A stretch of 64,000 bases of DNA from Paraburkholderia caballeronis (lineage in GTDB: Bacteria; Pseudomonadota; Gammaproteobacteria; Burkholderiales; Burkholderiaceae). The notes below the pieces were generated by a model, which worked only from the letters and a program-made list of their open reading frames with translations, made no database searches and had not been told where the DNA came from. The first letter of the stretch is position 1. Each line of letters opens with the position of its first letter. The position numbers and the translations under genes were made by a program. The stretch spans positions 3,472,001-3,536,000 of the forward strand of contig NZ_FNSR01000001.1 of the NCBI RefSeq assembly GCF_900104845.1, written 5' to 3'. Below are positions 38,478 to 47,342 of this stretch, piece by piece.

Positions 38478-38912
38478 TCAGTTCGCCGGCAGCACCTGGC
38501 CGCGGATCTCGCCGGCCGGGTTCTGCGACGTATGGATGTTGAAATACCACTGACCGGCCATCAGGTCGGTCGCCTGCTGTTCGGTGAGCGTCGCCGAACC
38601 CTTGATCGGGCTTGGCAGATCGGCCTTCGCGATCGGCACCTGCACCTTCGCGTTCTGCCCGACCGGTGCGGGGCCGTGGAAGTGCGCGGCGGTGATCGGC
38701 GTTGACAGGCCATCGTAAGTCGCGGTCCATTGCAACGTTCTGGACGACGTATCGAACGTCGCATTCAACGCGCCGTGACCCTGCGTGGCGCGCGGCGGCA
38801 CCTCGCTCGACGGTTCGAGATCGGCCTTCAGCGCGACCGTGTCGGCGAACGCGGCGCCGGATGCGAGCACGCACAGGGCCACGGCGACGCGCAGTGGGCG
38901 AAGCACATTCAT
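38478..38912 (-). CDS. CHRD-domain exported protein
   Basis: 144 residues. The signal peptide is MNVLRPLRVAVALCVLASGAAFA, followed by one CHRD domain (DTVALKADLEPSSEVPP, then ALNATFDTSSRTLQWTATYDGL, ITAAHFHGPAPVGQNA, and YFNIHTSQNPAGEIRGQVLP in order). CHRD domains were first noted in chordin and are common in periplasmic or secreted bacterial proteins with no fixed function. It lies 63 bp upstream of the esterase gene on the same strand. Confidence 0.93.
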   Translation of the reverse strand: MNVLRPLRVAVALCVLASGAAFADTVALKADLEPSSEVPPRATQGHGALNATFDTSSRTLQWTATYDGLSTPITAAHFHGPAPVGQNAKVQVPIAKADLPSPIKGSATLTEQQATDLMAGQWYFNIHTSQNPAGEIRGQVLPAN

Positions 38913-39361
38913 GAGCTTTCTCCGTTGTTGTGACGCGCCACGGCAGACGATCCGGACGCAGCGCCATCACATGCTAGTGCAAATTGCATGTCGATGTCCG
39001 ACGCGGCTCGCGTCATGATGGACCGAATTCTGAATCGCGATGTCGCGCGGCTTTCGGAATAACGGAATACGGAATACGCTCGTTCGTTAATTCGGCGAAT
39101 GCGGCGAATGCGGCGAATGGGCCGATTGACGATGCAATACGAATCGCATTCGATTACCTGTATATCCGTTAACAGTCAATTGATTGATTTCCACTCGATT
39201 TCTTCACAATCCGCGATTACCCTAATGCCTGCGAGAAGTGACTCTTCATCGAAGGGTCTCCAAGCTTGAACGCGGCTTCGGCCGCGTTTTTTTTCATCTG
39301 CGCTTTTTCATCCGCCTTTCTTGCACGCGTGTGACATCGGCTCACATCGACGATGCCGCCA
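38913..39361. other. Low-GC non-coding region with short repeats and an orphan terminator
   Basis: About 450 bp of visibly lower GC than its surroundings. It holds three CGGAATA-like units near 39054-39077, three perfect CGGCGAATG units (39093-39119) and a strong plus-strand terminator (39269-39294). No plus-strand gene is recognised upstream of that terminator. A 62-codon frame at 38984-39172 is possible but unsupported. Confidence 0.6.
39269..39294 (+). terminator. Strong intrinsic terminator with no known gene upstream
   Basis: An 8-bp stem AACGCGGC/GCCGCGTT with a TTCG tetraloop, followed by eight T (39287-39294). It works only on the plus strand, while both neighbouring genes are on the minus strand. 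It may end an unannotated small RNA that starts between about 39000 and 39230. Confidence 0.85.
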
Positions 39362-42300
39362 TTACGCCAGCCATGCGGCCTGCTTCTCGATGTCGTTCAG
39401 CAGCGCCTCGCAGGTATGGATCAATTGCAGTCCTTCTTCCCGCAGTTGATCCGCGCTGTGATCGTCCATGTGCCACCGATACGTTTCGAGCACCGACAAC
39501 AACGCCGGATATTGCAGCACGCCGACCGCGCCCGCGAGCCGGTGATGCCATTCGCGCAGGCGCGCGACGTTCACGTCGTCGAGCAGCGGCAATAGCGCAA
39601 GCAGATCGTCGCGCACCGCCGACACGAACGAATCGAGCAGCGCCTTCACCGTCGCTTCGCTGCCCCATACGTGGATCATGTGATCGAGGTCGAGCGGTTC
39701 GAAGTCCCCGCCCGATCCGGCAGCATGCGCCAACGTTTTCGCGCGCGCCGGCGCACTTGCCGGCATAGGGCGGCGCGCCCCCTCCGTCACGCCGAACCAG
39801 CGCGCGAGCGCATCGCGCAGCGTCGCGAGCCGCATCGGCTTCACGAGGCAGTCGTCCATCCCCGCATCGAGACACAACCGCAGATCGTCGCTCGCGGTGC
39901 TGGCCGTGATGCCGAGCACCGGCAATCGCTGCGCGCCGCTTTCGCGTTCCCGCTCGCGCAGCTTGCGCACGAGGCCGTAGCCCGACAGCTTCGGCATATG
40001 GCAATCGGTAATCAGGCAGCCGTAGTCGTTGCACGCCAGTTCGGCCAATGCCTCTTCGCCGTCGTTGACCACGTCGCAGGCGAAGCCGAGCAACGCAAGC
40101 TGATGGCGGATCAACTCCTGGTTCACCGGATGATCTTCGGCGACGAGAATCAGGCGGCCGGCCAGGCGTTCCTTGTCGCGGTCCGGCGCGGCCAGCGAGT
40201 CGCCCGCTTCCGCATGACGAGACACCGACGATGACACCGCGACTGGCAACCCCGCGAGCGCCACCGCGCATGCGGTGCCGAGCCCGCACCATGAAACCGG
40301 ATTCGCGCTCAACAGCACGCCGCTGTCGGTCACGCGATAGCCGGTCGGCTTCGGACTCGCGGTCACGCGAATCACCGGCGCATCGGTCGGCAACGACGGC
40401 GCCGATACATCGTCGGACATGAAGATCAGATCGACGTGATCGGCTTGCGCGTCGGCACCCTCGTTTTCGAACAGCGCGGACGACGCGACGTGCGTCATCC
40501 GCATGCCGAGCGCCGTGCCGAAATGCGTCAGCGCGCGCGCGGTGCGTTCGTCGTCGCATGCGACCAGCGCGTGTTTGCCGAGCAGGCCGTCCGCGGGGCC
40601 AACCGGCATTTCGACCGGCAATTCGATATGCAGCGTCATGCACGTGCCGCGGCCCGACTCGCTGCGCAGCGCCAGCGTGCCGCCCATCAATTCGGCGAGC
40701 TTGCGGCAGATCGCGAGTCCGAGGCCCGTGCCGCCGAAGCGGCGCGTCGTCGACGATTCGGCCTGCACGAACGGCTCGAACAGATGCGCCTGCATATGCG
40801 GCGCGATGCCGATGCCGGTGTCCTCGACGCTCAACGCAACAAGCTGCCGCGCGCCGTCCCCGTCGATCGCAGTCGCGCTCACGTTCACGCAGACCTCGCC
40901 GCGCGGCGTGAACTTGATCGCATTGCTCAGCAGATTGAACAGGATCTGCCGCAGCCGCACGCTGTCGCCACACAGCACCGCGGCGACGTCCGGCTCGACA
41001 TCGACGCGCAGCTTCAATCCCTTCTCGTGCGCGCGCCCCGCGAGCAGCCCCACCGCGCGATCGACGAGTTCGCGCACGTCGAACGGCTCCGACTCGATCG
41101 CGAGCCGCCCCACTTCGATCTTCGCGTAGTCGAGCAGGTCGTCGAGGATCTGCAGCAGCGCGCCCGCCGACTCCTGCACCATGCCGACCATCTCCGACTG
41201 CTCGACGTTGAGCGGCGTGCGCTCCAGCACCTCGACGAGCCCGAGCACGCCGTTCATCGGCGTGCGGATCTCGTGGCTCATCATCGCGAGAAAGTTGTCC
41301 TTCGCGCGCGACGCCGCCTGCGCAATGTCCCGCGCGCGCGCCAGTTCGTCGGCGCGCGCACGCTCGACGCTCACGTCGGCCGCATAACCGCTCCACACGA
41401 CCGAACCGTCGTCCTTCCGGTGCGGGACGAACTCCGCGCGCAGCCACAACGTCCCGTCGGACGCGAAATAGCGGAACTCGACGTGCACCGGCGTCAGCCG
41501 CCGCGCGGAACGTTCGAGCCACACGATCAGACGCTTGCGATCCTTCGGATGCACGCGCTGCATGTCGAGCGCGTTCGCGCGGATCAGTTCGCTGCCGCCG
41601 TCGCCGAACAGCCGCTGCGTGTCGCCGCCGATGTACGGGAACGCATAACGGCCGTCCGGCGTGCGCCGAAGCTGGAACACGATCGCCGGCAGCGAGTGCG
41701 TGACGTCGGACAGCAGCCGCTCCGTTTCGCGCGCGCGCAGTTCCGCGCGACGGATGTCGGTGATGTCGATCATCGTGCCGAGCACGCAGAACGGCTCGTT
41801 GCGGCTGTCGCTGCACAGACGCGTCGCGAAGATGCCGTGCCGCGCTTCATCGTCGCGGTCGGCGCGGCCATCGTGGCCGTCGAGCACGAGTTCGACGCGC
41901 CGCGCGCCGCCATCGGCGACGGTCTGCCGGTACATGCCGTCCACGCGCCGGCTGTTCGCTTCGCCCCACGGCGCGACGCTGGTGCTGGACCGGCCGAGCA
42001 GTTGCACGCGCGACAGGCCGGTCGCTTCCTCGTAGGCGTGGTTCACCGCGAGATAGCGGTTCTGGAGATCGCGCGCCGCCAGCGGATACGGAATCATCTC
42101 CATCATCGTGTTCTGCAATTCGACCTGCCGCGCGAGCACACGCTCGGCGCGGCGGCGGCGCTTCATCTCGCGCTGGAGCAGCACGTACGCGCGCAGCGTG
42201 ACGAGCAGCACCACGCCGAACACGATCAGCAACGGCAGCAGCCGCAGCGCGTTCACGCTCCAGCCGCTACGCCCGGCGACAGCCGCCGTCACCCAGCGGT

Positions 42301-43831
42301 GACGGATGCGCTGCGCCTCGCCCGCCGGCATCGCGCGCAGCGCGCGGTCGATCAGCCCGGCGAGCGGCGCGAGATCGCCGCGCACCGCGAAGCTCACCTC
42401 ATCGTCGTGGCCGGCCGGCCCGACGATCTGCAGTTCGTCGTCGTGATCCCGCCGCAGCGGGCCGGCGACCGCCGCGGCGTCCGCGATCAGCACGTCCGCG
42501 CGCCGGTCGGCGACCATCGTCAGCCCTTCGTCGAGCGTCGCCGCGCGGACGATCTGCGAACCCGGCAGATCCGTCGCGAACAACTCGGCGGCCGGCGCGT
42601 GCGGCGTCAGCACGACGCGCCGGCCCGCGAAGTCCTTGAGGCCGCGCACGACCGGCTCGTTCCGGCGCGCGACCAGCGCGAACGGATAGTGCTCGTACGG
42701 CTGCGTGAACTGCGCGCCGGGCAGCCGCGCATCGTCGCGCATCGCCGTCGCGAGCAATGCGAAGTCGCCGTGCCGGAACGCGCCGGTCGTTTCGATCCAG
42801 CCCGGCGTGGGTATCCGGCGGAACGTGACGCCGAGCACATGGCCGAGATAGTCGAGGTAGTCGCTGGCGATCCCGGACGGCTGCCCGGACGGACCGACGT
42901 AGCTGAACGGCGCCCAGTCGTCGTCGAAGCCGACCGACAGCGGCGGCAGCGCGCGCAGCCACGCGCGCTCGTCCGCCGACAGCGCGAGCGGCGACGTCGG
43001 CATCCGCGGCGCGCCGTCGAGCCAGCGCGCGCGCAGCGCGGTCGCCGCGGCGGGCCGCACGCCGCTCAACGCGACGTTGAGCCGGTCGCGCAGCGCCTTG
43101 GCCGACGCCGGCACCGCAAAGCGCATGTCGCGCACGACCATGCGTTCCTCGTAGGCGATGCGCAGCCCGCGAAACGCTTCCGCCGACAGCTGATAACGGA
43201 CGACCGCCGCGAAACCCGCATAGACGTCGGCCGAGCCCGTGGCGACCGAATCGAGCGCATCCCACGTGGTCGCATACGGTTCGATGGTCGCCTGCGGGAA
43301 ACGCTTGCGCAGCAGTTGTTCGAGCGCGAAGCCCCTCTCGGTCGCGATGCGCGCGCGGGCGATCCGGTCGGGCGACGTGAGCGCGTCCGCATCGTCGCTG
43401 CGCGTGACGAACGCGGCCGCGCCGTTCAGATAAGGCGTCGTGAACGCGAGGCAGCGTTCGCGCTCGGGCGTGCGCGCGACGCTCATCAGCAGATCGACTT
43501 CCCCCGCGCACGCGGCCGCGATCAGCCGCGGCATGTCGGGATAACGCTTCGGCACGAGTTCGACGTCCGTCCCGACGAGCAGGCGCAGATAGTCGGCGCT
43601 GAAGCCGGTGACCCGGTCGCCGTCGAGCACTTCGAGCGGCGGCCAGCCGTCGGCCAGCACGCCGACCAGCAGCCTCGGCGGAAACGGCGTCGAAACCGGC
43701 TGGCTCGCGGCCGGCTTCGATACGTCGGCAGGCGATTGCGCGGTGGCTTGCGGGTGCGCGAATACGACGAGCAGCGTGAACGCCGATGCGATCAGCCGGC
43801 GCCAGCGCGAACCGTGCATGCGGAACTTCAT
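39362..43831 (-). CDS. BvgS/EvgS-type hybrid sensor histidine kinase
   Basis: 1489 residues from the ATG at 43831. Domain order: signal peptide (1-~32), two periplasmic Venus-flytrap domains (about 50-265 and 290-515: RLLVGVLADGWPPLEV and PLSVGFDDDWAPFSYVGPSGQ), a membrane helix (about 530-555, LLPLLIVFGVVLLVTL), two PAS domains (about 585-835), HisKA with His853 in MMSHEIRTPMNG, HATPase, a degenerate middle receiver (about 1090-1190), a receiver with Asp1276 in ITDCHMPKLSG, and a C-terminal Hpt with His1430. Phosphate would pass His853-Asp1276-His1430 to a response regulator, probably the NarL-type one two genes upstream. The ligand is unknown. Confidence 0.94.
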   Translation of the reverse strand: MKFRMHGSRWRRLIASAFTLLVVFAHPQATAQSPADVSKPAASQPVSTPFPPRLLVGVLADGWPPLEVLDGDRVTGFSADYLRLLVGTDVELVPKRYPDMPRLIAAACAGEVDLLMSVARTPERERCLAFTTPYLNGAAAFVTRSDDADALTSPDRIARARIATERGFALEQLLRKRFPQATIEPYATTWDALDSVATGSADVYAGFAAVVRYQLSAEAFRGLRIAYEERMVVRDMRFAVPASAKALRDRLNVALSGVRPAAATALRARWLDGAPRMPTSPLALSADERAWLRALPPLSVGFDDDWAPFSYVGPSGQPSGIASDYLDYLGHVLGVTFRRIPTPGWIETTGAFRHGDFALLATAMRDDARLPGAQFTQPYEHYPFALVARRNEPVVRGLKDFAGRRVVLTPHAPAAELFATDLPGSQIVRAATLDEGLTMVADRRADVLIADAAAVAGPLRRDHDDELQIVGPAGHDDEVSFAVRGDLAPLAGLIDRALRAMPAGEAQRIRHRWVTAAVAGRSGWSVNALRLLPLLIVFGVVLLVTLRAYVLLQREMKRRRRAERVLARQVELQNTMMEMIPYPLAARDLQNRYLAVNHAYEEATGLSRVQLLGRSSTSVAPWGEANSRRVDGMYRQTVADGGARRVELVLDGHDGRADRDDEARHGIFATRLCSDSRNEPFCVLGTMIDITDIRRAELRARETERLLSDVTHSLPAIVFQLRRTPDGRYAFPYIGGDTQRLFGDGGSELIRANALDMQRVHPKDRKRLIVWLERSARRLTPVHVEFRYFASDGTLWLRAEFVPHRKDDGSVVWSGYAADVSVERARADELARARDIAQAASRAKDNFLAMMSHEIRTPMNGVLGLVEVLERTPLNVEQSEMVGMVQESAGALLQILDDLLDYAKIEVGRLAIESEPFDVRELVDRAVGLLAGRAHEKGLKLRVDVEPDVAAVLCGDSVRLRQILFNLLSNAIKFTPRGEVCVNVSATAIDGDGARQLVALSVEDTGIGIAPHMQAHLFEPFVQAESSTTRRFGGTGLGLAICRKLAELMGGTLALRSESGRGTCMTLHIELPVEMPVGPADGLLGKHALVACDDERTARALTHFGTALGMRMTHVASSALFENEGADAQADHVDLIFMSDDVSAPSLPTDAPVIRVTASPKPTGYRVTDSGVLLSANPVSWCGLGTACAVALAGLPVAVSSSVSRHAEAGDSLAAPDRDKERLAGRLILVAEDHPVNQELIRHQLALLGFACDVVNDGEEALAELACNDYGCLITDCHMPKLSGYGLVRKLRERERESGAQRLPVLGITASTASDDLRLCLDAGMDDCLVKPMRLATLRDALARWFGVTEGARRPMPASAPARAKTLAHAAGSGGDFEPLDLDHMIHVWGSEATVKALLDSFVSAVRDDLLALLPLLDDVNVARLREWHHRLAGAVGVLQYPALLSVLETYRWHMDDHSADQLREEGLQLIHTCEALLNDIEKQAAWLA

Positions 43832-43857
43832 CGGACGCGGCGAGCCGGCGACGCGGA

Positions 43858-44598
43858 TCAGGCGGAACCGCCGGGTTCCGCCGTGACCGGCCGCACCCGG
43901 CCGGCGCGCGCGGCGAGCGCCGCGTGGCACAAGCCTGCGCCGATGCCGCCGAGCATCGGCGCGGCCCAGAACAGCCAGAGTTGATCGAGCGCCCAGCCGC
44001 CGACGAACAGCGCGGGGCCGGTCGAGCGCGCCGGGTTGATCGCGCCGTTCGTGACCGGCATCGTGATCAGATAGATCGTCGCGAAACACGCGCCCGTCGC
44101 GATCGCCGCGACGCGGCGGCGATCGGGTGTGCCTGACATTACGAGGTGCGTCGTCACGAACGCGAGCGTCATCGCGAGTTCGATCACGAATGCGGACGAC
44201 AGCGAATAATCGGACGGCGAATGCGCGTCATAACCGTTGACGCCGAATTCGGAAATCGACAGCGAGAAACCGGGACGACCACTCGCGATCCATACGAGCA
44301 ACGCGGCGCCGAGGATCGCGCCGGCCGTCTGCGCGGCGAGATAAGGCGCGACGTCGCGCACCGGGAAGCGCCTCGCCACCGTGTAGCCGATGGTCACCGC
44401 CGGGTTGAAGTGCGCGCTTGCGGCGCGCGCGGCGACGAGATTCGCCGCGAGCAGCGCGAGACCGAATGCGACCGGCGTCCCGAGCAGGTTCCAGCCCTGC
44501 ACCGGAATGCCGGCATTCAGCGCGGCGCCCGCGCAGCCCGCGAAAACGAGCCATCCGGTTCCCACGCATTCGACCAACAGTCGCCTTCCCAACTTCAT
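43858..44598 (-). CDS. Aquaporin Z-like MIP channel with altered selectivity filter
   Basis: 246 residues from the ATG at 44598. It has six membrane segments and both NPA loops (HFNPAVT at 63-69, INPARS at 187-192). Aligned without gaps to E. coli AqpZ at the pore, the aromatic/Arg filter reads Phe45, Tyr176, Gly185, Arg191 instead of Phe, His, Thr, Arg. The pore should therefore differ from a strict water channel, perhaps admitting small solutes. It sits between the BvgS-like kinase (26 bp downstream) and the response regulators. Confidence 0.88.
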   Translation of the reverse strand: MKLGRRLLVECVGTGWLVFAGCAGAALNAGIPVQGWNLLGTPVAFGLALLAANLVAARAASAHFNPAVTIGYTVARRFPVRDVAPYLAAQTAGAILGAALLVWIASGRPGFSLSISEFGVNGYDAHSPSDYSLSSAFVIELAMTLAFVTTHLVMSGTPDRRRVAAIATGACFATIYLITMPVTNGAINPARSTGPALFVGGWALDQLWLFWAAPMLGGIGAGLCHAALAARAGRVRPVTAEPGGSA

Positions 44599-44709
44599 CT
44601 CACCGTCTCCGTATCTACGCCAGTCCGTGCCGTCTAGCCGGTGCCGTCCTGTGATGCCTCGATACAAGAGCAGTAAAAGATTCAGCGGAAATGTCCGGCA
44701 GTTCGCGCA

Positions 44710-44753
44710 CCTATCCTTAAATTCTGATCAGAACCCGATAGCCACTGGATAGG
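44710..44753. promoter_or_regulatory. Nested palindromes upstream of the aquaporin-like gene
   Basis: CCTATCC (44710-44716) and GGATAGG (44747-44753) form 7-bp inverted arms. Between them TTCTGATCAGAA (44722-44733) is a perfect 12-bp palindrome. The site lies about 110 bp before the channel ATG in a low-GC stretch. BvgA-type regulators bind inverted heptads, so this is a plausible target for the neighbouring NarL-type regulator. Confidence 0.5.
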
Positions 44754-44828
44754 ACGATTCTGAAAAGGCGAGCGCTGCGACACGATGCCCTGGTGAAATC
44801 AATCGGGGCTCGAAGCCGTGCGGCGCGT

Positions 44829-45500
44829 TTATCCGAACATCCGCGACACGATGCCGGACTCGACCGCGAACCGGTACAGCTCGACGTCGTTCGCGAGCGA
44901 CAGCTTTTTCATCGCGGAGCATTTCTGCGCGCTGATCGTCTTCACGCTGCGGCCGAGGCGCACGGCGATCTCCGTCACGCTCAGGCCCGACGCGTAATGA
45001 ACGATCACTTCGATCTCGCGCCTCGATAGCTGACGCGCGCTGCCGTCGTCGGCCGCCGCGGGCCAGTCGCGCGCGAGCAGATCGCGGACGAGCGGGCCGA
45101 GATACCGCTCGCGCGCCATCGCGGACGCGATCGCATCCGGAATCAGGTCGACGCAGTCTTTCTTGCTGAGGATGCCGTCCACCTGCATCCGCAGCAGGCG
45201 ATGCAGCACGGCCGGAGCCGTTTCGCCCGTCAGCACGATCAGCGACGCGTGCGCGAAGCGCCGCCTGAAGTCGAGCAGCATGTCGTGTGCGTCGAGGTCG
45301 CCCGCGCAGGGCATGTAGAGATCGGTGATGACGACGTCGAAGTCGACCCGCGCGGCTTCGTCGAACAGTTCGGCAAACGTCGTCGCGCGGCCGACCACGC
45401 GCAGGCGAGGCCAACGGCCGATCAGCCGTTCAAGCGCGTACAGCACGACCGGATGATCGTCGGCGACGATGATGCGCGCGGGCGTTAGCGGTCCGCTCAT
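44829..45500 (-). CDS. NarL/FixJ-type response regulator (BvgA/EvgA-like)
   Basis: 223 residues. The receiver (about 8-130) has the acidic pair in IIVADDHPVVL, phospho-acceptor Asp in VVITDLYMP, Thr in VLTGETAP and Lys in ILSKKD. The LuxR-type HTH (about 155-215) reads LSRREIEVIVHYASGLSVTEIAVRL and GRSVKTISAQKCSAMKKL. It is the best partner for the BvgS-like kinase encoded two genes downstream. Its ATG overlaps the stop of the receiver-only gene by 4 bp. Confidence 0.92.
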   Translation of the reverse strand: MSGPLTPARIIVADDHPVVLYALERLIGRWPRLRVVGRATTFAELFDEAARVDFDVVITDLYMPCAGDLDAHDMLLDFRRRFAHASLIVLTGETAPAVLHRLLRMQVDGILSKKDCVDLIPDAIASAMARERYLGPLVRDLLARDWPAAADDGSARQLSRREIEVIVHYASGLSVTEIAVRLGRSVKTISAQKCSAMKKLSLANDVELYRFAVESGIVSRMFG

Positions 45501-46117
45501 CGCACGCGGCGCCTTTCGGCGAACGAAGAAACCGCCGAACCGGAAGCCGCATCGGCATCGGCCAGCACGTCGTGCGCCAGCCGCGTAGACGCGCCCGTCT
45601 CGTCATCCGGACAACGCGTGACGACCACGCAGTCGTGGATCGTCTGCCGAAACGCGCCGTGTCCGAGCAGGCACAGCTGCCGCACGCTGACGCCGGCCGT
45701 CTCCAGATCGCAAAGAATCTGCGCGCTGACGCTCACGCAGCCTCGGCACGCATCGCGGACCACCGTCGTCAGCGCGCCGGCCACGTCGCTTTTGCGCAGC
45801 ATGCCCGCGATGCCGGTGCTCAACGCCGCGCTCAGCAGCGACGCTTCGGTTTCGACGGTCAGCACCACGACGGGCAACGACGGCCAGCCGCTACGCAGAC
45901 GCTCGACGAACCCGCGGCATTCGGGACCGTCGCCCGCGCCGTCGAGCATCGCGAGGCTGGTGACGACCACGTCGCACGGCATCGCGCCGAGCAGCGCAAG
46001 CAGTTCGCCGGGACTCGACGCTTCTCCGACGACGTCGATGCCGTCCGCCCCCAGCGCGCAACGCACGCCGAGGCGGACGAACGGATGATCGTCGGCGAGG
46101 ATCACGCGTAGGTTCAC
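45497..46117 (-). CDS. Receiver-only protein lacking the phospho-acceptor Asp and the HTH
   Basis: 206 residues. The N-terminal 125 residues are a NarL-type receiver (ILADDHPFVRLGV, then VVVLTVETEAS and GMLRKSD), but at the acceptor position VVVTSLAML has Ser54 in place of Asp. The C-terminal ~80 residues hold no LuxR HTH and are rich in Ala/Ser. It is translationally coupled to the intact response regulator. It may be a decoy or anti-regulator, or a paralogue decaying after duplication. Confidence 0.82.
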   Translation of the reverse strand: MNLRVILADDHPFVRLGVRCALGADGIDVVGEASSPGELLALLGAMPCDVVVTSLAMLDGAGDGPECRGFVERLRSGWPSLPVVVLTVETEASLLSAALSTGIAGMLRKSDVAGALTTVVRDACRGCVSVSAQILCDLETAGVSVRQLCLLGHGAFRQTIHDCVVVTRCPDDETGASTRLAHDVLADADAASGSAVSSFAERRRVR

Positions 46118-46136
46118 AGGGGTTCTCTGTCGTTGT

Positions 46137-46160
46137 CGGGAGCCTTTTGTGCGGCTCCCG
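46137..46160. promoter_or_regulatory. 8-bp perfect hairpin in the leader of the receiver-only gene
   Basis: CGGGAGCC (46137-46144) and GGCTCCCG (46153-46160) surround an 8-nt loop, 19 nt upstream of the ATG at 46117. It could be an operator or a translational hairpin. No T tract follows on the minus strand. Confidence 0.5.
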
Positions 46161-46370
46161 CTGTTCGATGATCTGAAGACTCGTTTTGCGAGTGCGTGCC
46201 ATCAGACCATCGAAGCTCGACGGCAGAAATCGGAGATTTCCGAAATGTTAAGCCCTTGTTAAATCAACGCGCGGGCACCACGGGCATACGACAGACGCCG
46301 GCGCATCGGGCCGGCGAAATCGCAACGGATTGCGAAGGAATACGCGCCAGGCCGCGTGCTCCGTGCGCGG

Positions 46371-47342
46371 TCAACCCGCGTAACCGACCAGTTCCGCGAA
46401 ACGCAGCAGATCGACGTTGCCGCCCGACACGATCACGCCGACGCGCTTGCCGCGCACATCGACCTTCCGTTGCAGCACCGCCGCCGCCGCGAGGCAGCCG
46501 GTGGGCTCGACGACGGCCTTCATCCGGCTCGCGAAGAACTTCATCGTATCGACGAGTTCCGCGTCGCTGACCGTCACGATGTCGTCGACCAGTTCGCGGA
46601 TCACCGCGAACGTGTATTCGCCGAGGTGCTGCGTCTGTGCGCCGTCGGCGATCGTCTTCGGCGTGTCGATGTGCACGATCGCGCCCGAACGCAGGCTGCG
46701 CTGGCCGTCGTTGCCCGCTTCCGGTTCCACGCCGATCACCTTGCAGTCAGGGTTCAGCGCGCGCGCCGCGGTCGCGCAGCCCGACAGCAGGCCGCCGCCG
46801 CCGAGGCACACGAACAACAGGTCGAGCGGGCCGGCGTCCTCGATCAGTTCCTTCGCGGCCGTGCCCTGCCCGGCCATCACGTGCGGATGGTCGTACGGCG
46901 GGATCAGCGTGAGGCCGCGTTCCGCCGCGAGCCGGCGGCCGAGCGCCTCGCGGTCCTCGGTGTAGCGGTCGTAGAACACGAGTTCGCCGCCGTAGCCGCG
47001 CGTCGCTTCGACTTTCACCGCGGGCGCGTCCTGCGGCATCACGATCACCGCCTTCACGCCGAGCAGCCGCGCGGACAGCGCGATCGCCTGCGCATGGTTG
47101 CCGGACGAAAACGTAATCACGCCGCCGGCCTTCTGCTGCGGCGTGAACTGCGCGATCGCGTTGTACGCGCCGCGAAACTTGAACGCGCCCATCCGCTGGA
47201 AGTTCTCGCACTTGAAGAACAGTTGCGCGCCGGTCAGGTCGTTCGCAGTGGTCGAGGTCAGCACCGGCGTGCGGTGCGCGACGCCGCGAATGCGCTCGTG
47301 CGCGGCGACGACGTCGTCATAGGAAATCGGCAAGGTGCTCAT
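46371..47342 (-). CDS. Threonine/serine dehydratase (fold-type II PLP enzyme)
   Basis: 323 residues. It deaminates hydroxy-amino acids to keto acids. The PLP Lys is in GAFKFRGAYNAI, the SSGNHAQAIAL and GGGGLLSG loops bind cofactor, and there is no C-terminal ACT domain, so it is the short catabolic form. Close relatives include threo-3-hydroxyaspartate dehydratase and serine racemase. ATG at 47342 overlaps the stop of the DauR-like regulator gene by 4 bp, which supports a degradative, substrate-induced role. Confidence 0.9.
   Translation of the reverse strand: MSTLPISYDDVVAAHERIRGVAHRTPVLTSTTANDLTGAQLFFKCENFQRMGAFKFRGAYNAIAQFTPQQKAGGVITFSSGNHAQAIALSARLLGVKAVIVMPQDAPAVKVEATRGYGGELVFYDRYTEDREALGRRLAAERGLTLIPPYDHPHVMAGQGTAAKELIEDAGPLDLLFVCLGGGGLLSGCATAARALNPDCKVIGVEPEAGNDGQRSLRSGAIVHIDTPKTIADGAQTQHLGEYTFAVIRELVDDIVTVSDAELVDTMKFFASRMKAVVEPTGCLAAAAVLQRKVDVRGKRVGVIVSGGNVDLLRFAELVGYAG

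Noticed and set aside
38984..39172. A 62-codon plus-strand frame before the orphan terminator
   Set aside because: No ribosome site, no homology and atypical codon use; a non-coding RNA fits the terminator as well. Left as an open possibility only.
40436..43984. A 1182-codon open frame antisense to the BvgS-like kinase gene
   Set aside because: Its translation is Arg/His/Asp/Ala-rich with no recognisable domain, as expected for the frame opposite a GC-rich gene. The kinase on the other strand has a complete domain set.
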